From positions 1 to 18,156 of the forward strand of contig DEBC01000127.1 in assembly GCA_002348365.1 (NCBI GenBank): a DNA stretch of 18,156 nucleotides, in the 5' to 3' direction. Each line of letters opens with the position of its first letter. The first letter of the stretch is position 1. The stretch comes from Alphaproteobacteria bacterium UBA2966 (lineage in GTDB: Bacteria; Pseudomonadota; Alphaproteobacteria; UBA2966). The notes under the pieces are model-generated. The model worked only from the letters and a program-made list of their open reading frames with translations. It had not been told where the DNA came from and searched no databases. Made by a program: the position numbers and the translations under genes. Shown one piece after another: positions 15,034-18,156 of this stretch.

Positions 15034-15192
15034 CCTCTGTCCTCCTCTGGACGCAATTCAGTGATTCCTTCGAATTGAAACTGTGCCCGGCACGTGCACC
15101 TGGCGCAACTTAGCGGCGTGTTCCTTGCTCAGGCGCGTGCACGGCGGCTAGAACTAACACTGTTTAGGTTCAGGAACTCGAAGGCAGTCGAT
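15034..15192. promoter_or_regulatory. Divergent control region with inverted repeats
   Basis: This 159-nt gap must serve both the CE4-sulfatase operon and the C45-TcuA-CoxL operon. It contains CAATTC (15054-15059) and GAATTG (15072-15077) as an inverted repeat with 12 nt between the arms. A palindrome GCACGTGC (15090-15097) lies in a longer imperfect one, and a second CGTGCAC lies about 40 nt further on. These could be operator sites. No clear -35/-10 pair stands out. Confidence 0.35.
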
Positions 15193-16323
15193 ATGGGAAC
15201 CCCATCCGATCCGTTCCCGCTGATCACCGTTGAAGGTCCACCCCGCGAGCGGGGACGCCAGTATGGCGCCGCAGCGCAGGATCGTATCGCGAATAGCATC
15301 GCGGTCTATATGGATGCCTGGATATCCGGTGAGGTAGGCAGTCGTGACGAGGTTTATCGCCGCGCTCGACAATTTGGAGGAACAATTGGCGATCGATTTC
15401 CCGAGTTATACGAGGAGATCACGGGAATCGCCGAAGGATCGGGCCGCGACCTTGAGGAAATCATAGCTCTCAATGCACGCACGGAACTCCTTTTCGCGGA
15501 AGGCGTAATGGATGAAGGCTGTACGGCTGCCGTGATTCTTCCTGAAGCGTCAGGTGGTCGCACGCTTATCGGCCAGAACTGGGACTGGAAGGCCCAGTGC
15601 AGTGACCTGCCGGTCGTTCTGCGCGTGCGACCGGAAAAGGGCCCCGCATTTCTCACATTTGTCGAAGCGGGAATTCTGGCGCGCCACGGCTTGAACGATG
15701 CAGGAATTGGCACGTGCGGTGCATTCCTGGGCTGCGATCATCCGCCTCAGGCCGGGATTCCCATTGCCCTCATGCGGCGTGCGGTATTGCAGAGCGGCAG
15801 CTTTCCGGCTGCCATTGGTCAGGTCGTCCGATCTCCACATTCATTTGCATCCAACCATGTTCTGGCCCACAGAGATGGCGAAGCAATCGATCTGGAAATG
15901 ACACCGGACAATGTCTTTCCGATGTATGCCACTGATGGAATCCTCACGCATTCCAACCATTTCGTGGCGGGTTTGGGGCATGTGCGTGATACCGGAATCG
16001 CGCTGTTTCCGGATTCGCTGTATCGCCATCGCAGACTGCGTCGACGCCTTGAAGAACAGTCGCGGCCTCTGACAATTACTGGATTCCAGGCGGCGCTTGG
16101 GGATCACTTCGGACATCCTCATTCGGTTTGTCGGCATCCCGACGATTCCGGGCGATCGAGCAATGCGGATCCACGTGCCGATATCGTTACGGTAGCGTCT
16201 GTCGTTATGGATCTGACGGAATCGCGTATGTGGGTCGCGGCCGGCCCGCCGTGCGAAACACCGTACACCGCGTATAGTCTTGACGAAGAAACTGAAGGCC
16301 TCGCGGCGGATGCCGCGGAGTAG
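15193..16323 (+). CDS. C45 family autoproteolytic acyltransferase/hydrolase
   Basis: The 376-residue protein matches the C45 (acyl-CoA:6-aminopenicillanate acyltransferase-like) N-terminal nucleophile family. ITVEGPPRERGRQYG starts the pro-segment. ELYEEITGIAEGSGRDLEEI and IALNARTELLF follow, then DEGCTAAVILPEASGGRTL and GQNWDWK. Family members cleave themselves between Gly and Cys, freeing Cys110 as the nucleophile that attacks an amide. Later motifs SFASNHVLAHRDGEAIDLEM and THSNHF also fit. It should hydrolyse or transfer an N-acyl group. I chose ATG 15193 because family sequence begins there, and the frame upstream to 15094 is not family-like. The stop is 15 nt before the flavoprotein gene. 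The substrate is unknown. Confidence 0.87.
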   Translation: MGTPSDPFPLITVEGPPRERGRQYGAAAQDRIANSIAVYMDAWISGEVGSRDEVYRRARQFGGTIGDRFPELYEEITGIAEGSGRDLEEIIALNARTELLFAEGVMDEGCTAAVILPEASGGRTLIGQNWDWKAQCSDLPVVLRVRPEKGPAFLTFVEAGILARHGLNDAGIGTCGAFLGCDHPPQAGIPIALMRRAVLQSGSFPAAIGQVVRSPHSFASNHVLAHRDGEAIDLEMTPDNVFPMYATDGILTHSNHFVAGLGHVRDTGIALFPDSLYRHRRLRRRLEEQSRPLTITGFQAALGDHFGHPHSVCRHPDDSGRSSNADPRADIVTVASVVMDLTESRMWVAAGPPCETPYTAYSLDEETEGLAADAAE

Positions 16324-16338
16324 TTGGAAGAAGGAATA

Positions 16339-17820
16339 ATGGTGAAAGAAACCTATGACGTGATTGTCGTCGGAGCGGGTAACGCCGCATTGTGTGCGGC
16401 ATTGTCGGCGCGCGAACACACTTCCGATGTCCTGGTACTCGAACGCGCGCCACAGGACGAGCGTGGCGGCAACAGCCAGTTCACCGCCGGTGGCATGCGA
16501 ATCGTATACGACGGTGTCGAGGATATTGAAAAGCTCGTTGATCTTTCCCAAGAGGAACGAGAGATCACCGATTTCGGCCAGTACACGTCCGATCAGTATT
16601 TCGATGATATGGGCCGAATCACACAGTATCGCTGCGATCCAGATCTTGTCGAAGCTCTGGTGACCAAGAGCTTCAGTACCGTGCAATGGATGAAATCGAA
16701 GGGCGTTCGATTCGTGCCCATCTATGGTCGGCAGGCGTTCAAGGTCGATGGCCGGTTCAAGTTTTGGGGCGGCGTCACCGTCGAGGTGGCGGGCGGCGGA
16801 CCGGGGTTGGTCGACTCGCTGCATGCTGCAGCGGGGCAGGATGGAATTGACGTTGTCTATGAGGTCCGAGCCATGTCGTTGCTGCAAAACGATGACGGTG
16901 TGCAGGGTGTGCGGGTGCGCCAGGGTGGGCGTACACAGGACATTCGGGCTCGTAGCGTTGTGCTGGCGGCGGGAGGCTTCGAAGCCAACACCGAGTGGCG
17001 AACGCGTTATCTCGGACCGGGGTGGGATCTTGCCAAGGTGCGAGGCTCACGTTTCAACACAGGTGACGGCATTCGCATGGCGTTGGATGTCGGTGCATCG
17101 CCTGCTGGCAATTGGTCGGGGTGCCACGCGGTAGCCTGGGATCGGAATGCACCCGAATTCGGTGATCTCACCGTTGGTGATCAATTCCAGAAACATAGCT
17201 ATCCGTGGGGAATCGTATTGAATTCTCGCGGCCAGCGATTTCTCGACGAAGGTGCTGAGTTTCGAAATTACACCTACGCGAAGTACGGTCGCGAGATCTT
17301 GAATCAACCTGGTCAATTCGCGTGGCAGGTCTTTGATGCCAAGGTCTCGCACATCCTGCGAGATGAATACCGTATCCGCCGGATCACGAAGATTCAGGCC
17401 AATACGATTGAAGAACTGGCGCAAAAGATGGATGACACCGATGCCGCAGGTGTCGTCGCAACAATCAACGAATATAATGCAGCCGTTCGCACGGACATTC
17501 CCTTCGATCCAAATGTAAAGGACGGTCGCTGCACCGAGGGATTGACGGTGCCGAAGTCCAACTGGGCGAACACGATCGACGAGCCGCCCTTCGAGGCATA
17601 CGGCGTGACCTGCGGCATTACGTTCACGTTCGGGGGGCTGCGAATCAATCCCCGAGCCCAGGTCATCGACACTGACGGCCACGTAATTCCGGGGCTTCAT
17701 GCGGCCGGGGAGTTGGTGGGCGGACTCTTCTATCACAACTATCCGGGCGCCACCGGTCTGACATCCGGCGCTGTGTTCGGGCGCATTGCGGGTGCCACGG
17801 CGGCCGGTGCCAACACTTAG
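16339..17820 (+). CDS. tcuA: FAD-dependent tricarballylate dehydrogenase (TcuA)-like flavoprotein
   Basis: The 493-residue flavoprotein belongs to the fumarate reductase/succinate dehydrogenase flavoprotein superfamily, with TcuA as the closest named relative I recognise. The N-terminus has DVIVVGAGNAALCAALSARE (GAGNAA at 12-17). VLVLERAP and ERGGNSQFTAGGMRIVY follow, and SVVLAAGGFEAN lies near 215. The C-terminus has GLRINPRAQVIDTDGHVIPG and LHAAGELVGGLFYHNYPGAT. TcuA oxidises tricarballylate to cis-aconitate, and relatives desaturate other carboxylates or steroids. ATG 16339 has AGAAGGAA just upstream and begins directly with the FAD fold. No TcuB (Fe-S/haem electron carrier) lies in the visible part. 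It sits 15 nt after C45 and 40 nt before the CoxL gene. The symbol is a family-level assignment only. Confidence 0.85.
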   Translation: MVKETYDVIVVGAGNAALCAALSAREHTSDVLVLERAPQDERGGNSQFTAGGMRIVYDGVEDIEKLVDLSQEEREITDFGQYTSDQYFDDMGRITQYRCDPDLVEALVTKSFSTVQWMKSKGVRFVPIYGRQAFKVDGRFKFWGGVTVEVAGGGPGLVDSLHAAAGQDGIDVVYEVRAMSLLQNDDGVQGVRVRQGGRTQDIRARSVVLAAGGFEANTEWRTRYLGPGWDLAKVRGSRFNTGDGIRMALDVGASPAGNWSGCHAVAWDRNAPEFGDLTVGDQFQKHSYPWGIVLNSRGQRFLDEGAEFRNYTYAKYGREILNQPGQFAWQVFDAKVSHILRDEYRIRRITKIQANTIEELAQKMDDTDAAGVVATINEYNAAVRTDIPFDPNVKDGRCTEGLTVPKSNWANTIDEPPFEAYGVTCGITFTFGGLRINPRAQVIDTDGHVIPGLHAAGELVGGLFYHNYPGATGLTSGAVFGRIAGATAAGANT

Positions 17821-17860
17821 GATGATGCCTGACTCCAATCTCTGCAGGTGAGGACTACAC

Positions 17861-18156
17861 ATGGGAAAATTCGGCATCGGACAACCCGTTCGCCGAATCG
17901 AGGACTATCGTCTGCTGCGCGGATACGGGCGTTATAACGACGACATCAATCTGCCTCGGCAGGCCTATGCGGCGATCCTCAGGTCGCCGTATGCACATGC
18001 TGACATCCTAGGCATTGATGCGGATCGTGCCCGTTCCCTTCCAGGGGTTCTGGGTGTCTTCACCCACGAGAATTTGAAAAGGGATGGCTGGGGACCGGTG
18101 CCGTGTCCTGGTGCGGACAAGGTCGTTGGAATGCGACCCGTGACGCCGCGGCGGCC
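17861..18156 (+). CDS. Xanthine dehydrogenase/CO dehydrogenase (CoxL) family molybdopterin-binding subunit (partial, 5' end)
   Basis: The first 98 codons read IGQPVRRIEDYRLLRGYGRY and NDDINLPRQAYAAILRSPYA, then HADI and LPGVLGVFTHENL. This is the standard N-terminal domain of the large molybdenum subunit of the xanthine oxidase family. These enzymes hydroxylate N-heteroaromatics, purines or aldehydes, or oxidise CO, and need FAD (CoxM) and 2Fe-2S (CoxS) subunits, expected downstream outside the window. The ATG follows AGGTGAGGA (17846-17854). The active-site loop that separates true CO dehydrogenase from hydroxylases lies outside the window, so the substrate is open. It is the third gene of the C45-TcuA-CoxL operon. 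Confidence 0.9.
   Translation, partial: MGKFGIGQPVRRIEDYRLLRGYGRYNDDINLPRQAYAAILRSPYAHADILGIDADRARSLPGVLGVFTHENLKRDGWGPVPCPGADKVVGMRPVTPRR

Noticed and set aside
15841..16887. 348-codon open frame on the minus strand across the C45 and TcuA genes
   Set aside because: It is antisense to two genes with clear family motifs, spans their junction, has Arg/Ile-rich low-information sequence and no family resemblance.

Overview
The window is an accessory catabolic region of a fairly GC-rich Gram-negative-type bacterium, most likely a proteobacterium and possibly an alphaproteobacterium. That placement rests on the mix of families (HyuB, MmgE/PrpD, DHA2 transporters, a CoxL-type molybdoenzyme, TcuA-like and CE4/PuuE-like proteins). 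There is no rRNA or phylogenetic marker, so it is an impression. I see no tRNA, CRISPR array, transposase or phage gene.

Layout, left to right. The first bases hold the start of a minus-strand gene with a plausible promoter, then an unidentified plus-strand open frame that looks like a relic. Next on the minus strand are an orphan hydantoinase-B gene, the frameshifted remains of an OmpR-type response regulator, and a DAO-family FAD oxidoreductase. Across a divergent promoter region with a perfect 14-bp palindrome lie a plus-strand M19 dipeptidase-like gene and an MmgE/PrpD gene, 4 nt apart. A minus-strand M20 deacetylase (ArgE-like) is divergent from a plus-strand amidase (malonamidase-like), which is followed by two tandem DHA2 drug-efflux-type MFS genes about 80% identical to each other. 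A minus-strand pair follows: a CE4/PuuE-like deacetylase and then a type I sulfatase. Divergent from it is a plus-strand operon of a C45 N-terminal-nucleophile acyltransferase/hydrolase, a TcuA-like flavoprotein dehydrogenase and the start of a CoxL/xanthine-dehydrogenase large subunit that runs off the window.

Taken together, the region carries six different enzyme families that act on amide, imide or ureide bonds (HyuB, M19-like, M20, AS amidase, CE4/PuuE-like, C45). They sit with redox enzymes (DAO, TcuA-like, molybdenum hydroxylase), a PrpD-type lyase/epimerase, a sulfatase and two exporters. The simplest inference is peripheral degradation of one or more nitrogen-containing carboxylated organics, for example an N-heterocycle or an N-acylated/aminopolycarboxylate compound. 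The substrate cannot be read from sequence. Apart from the broken response regulator there is no regulator gene here, so control must come from outside the window.

The most unusual points are an M19 protein lacking most canonical metal ligands, a probable CTG start codon conserved in both MFS paralogs with identical Shine-Dalgarno spacing, the palindromic operator candidate, and two homopolymer frameshifts in the regulator relic.
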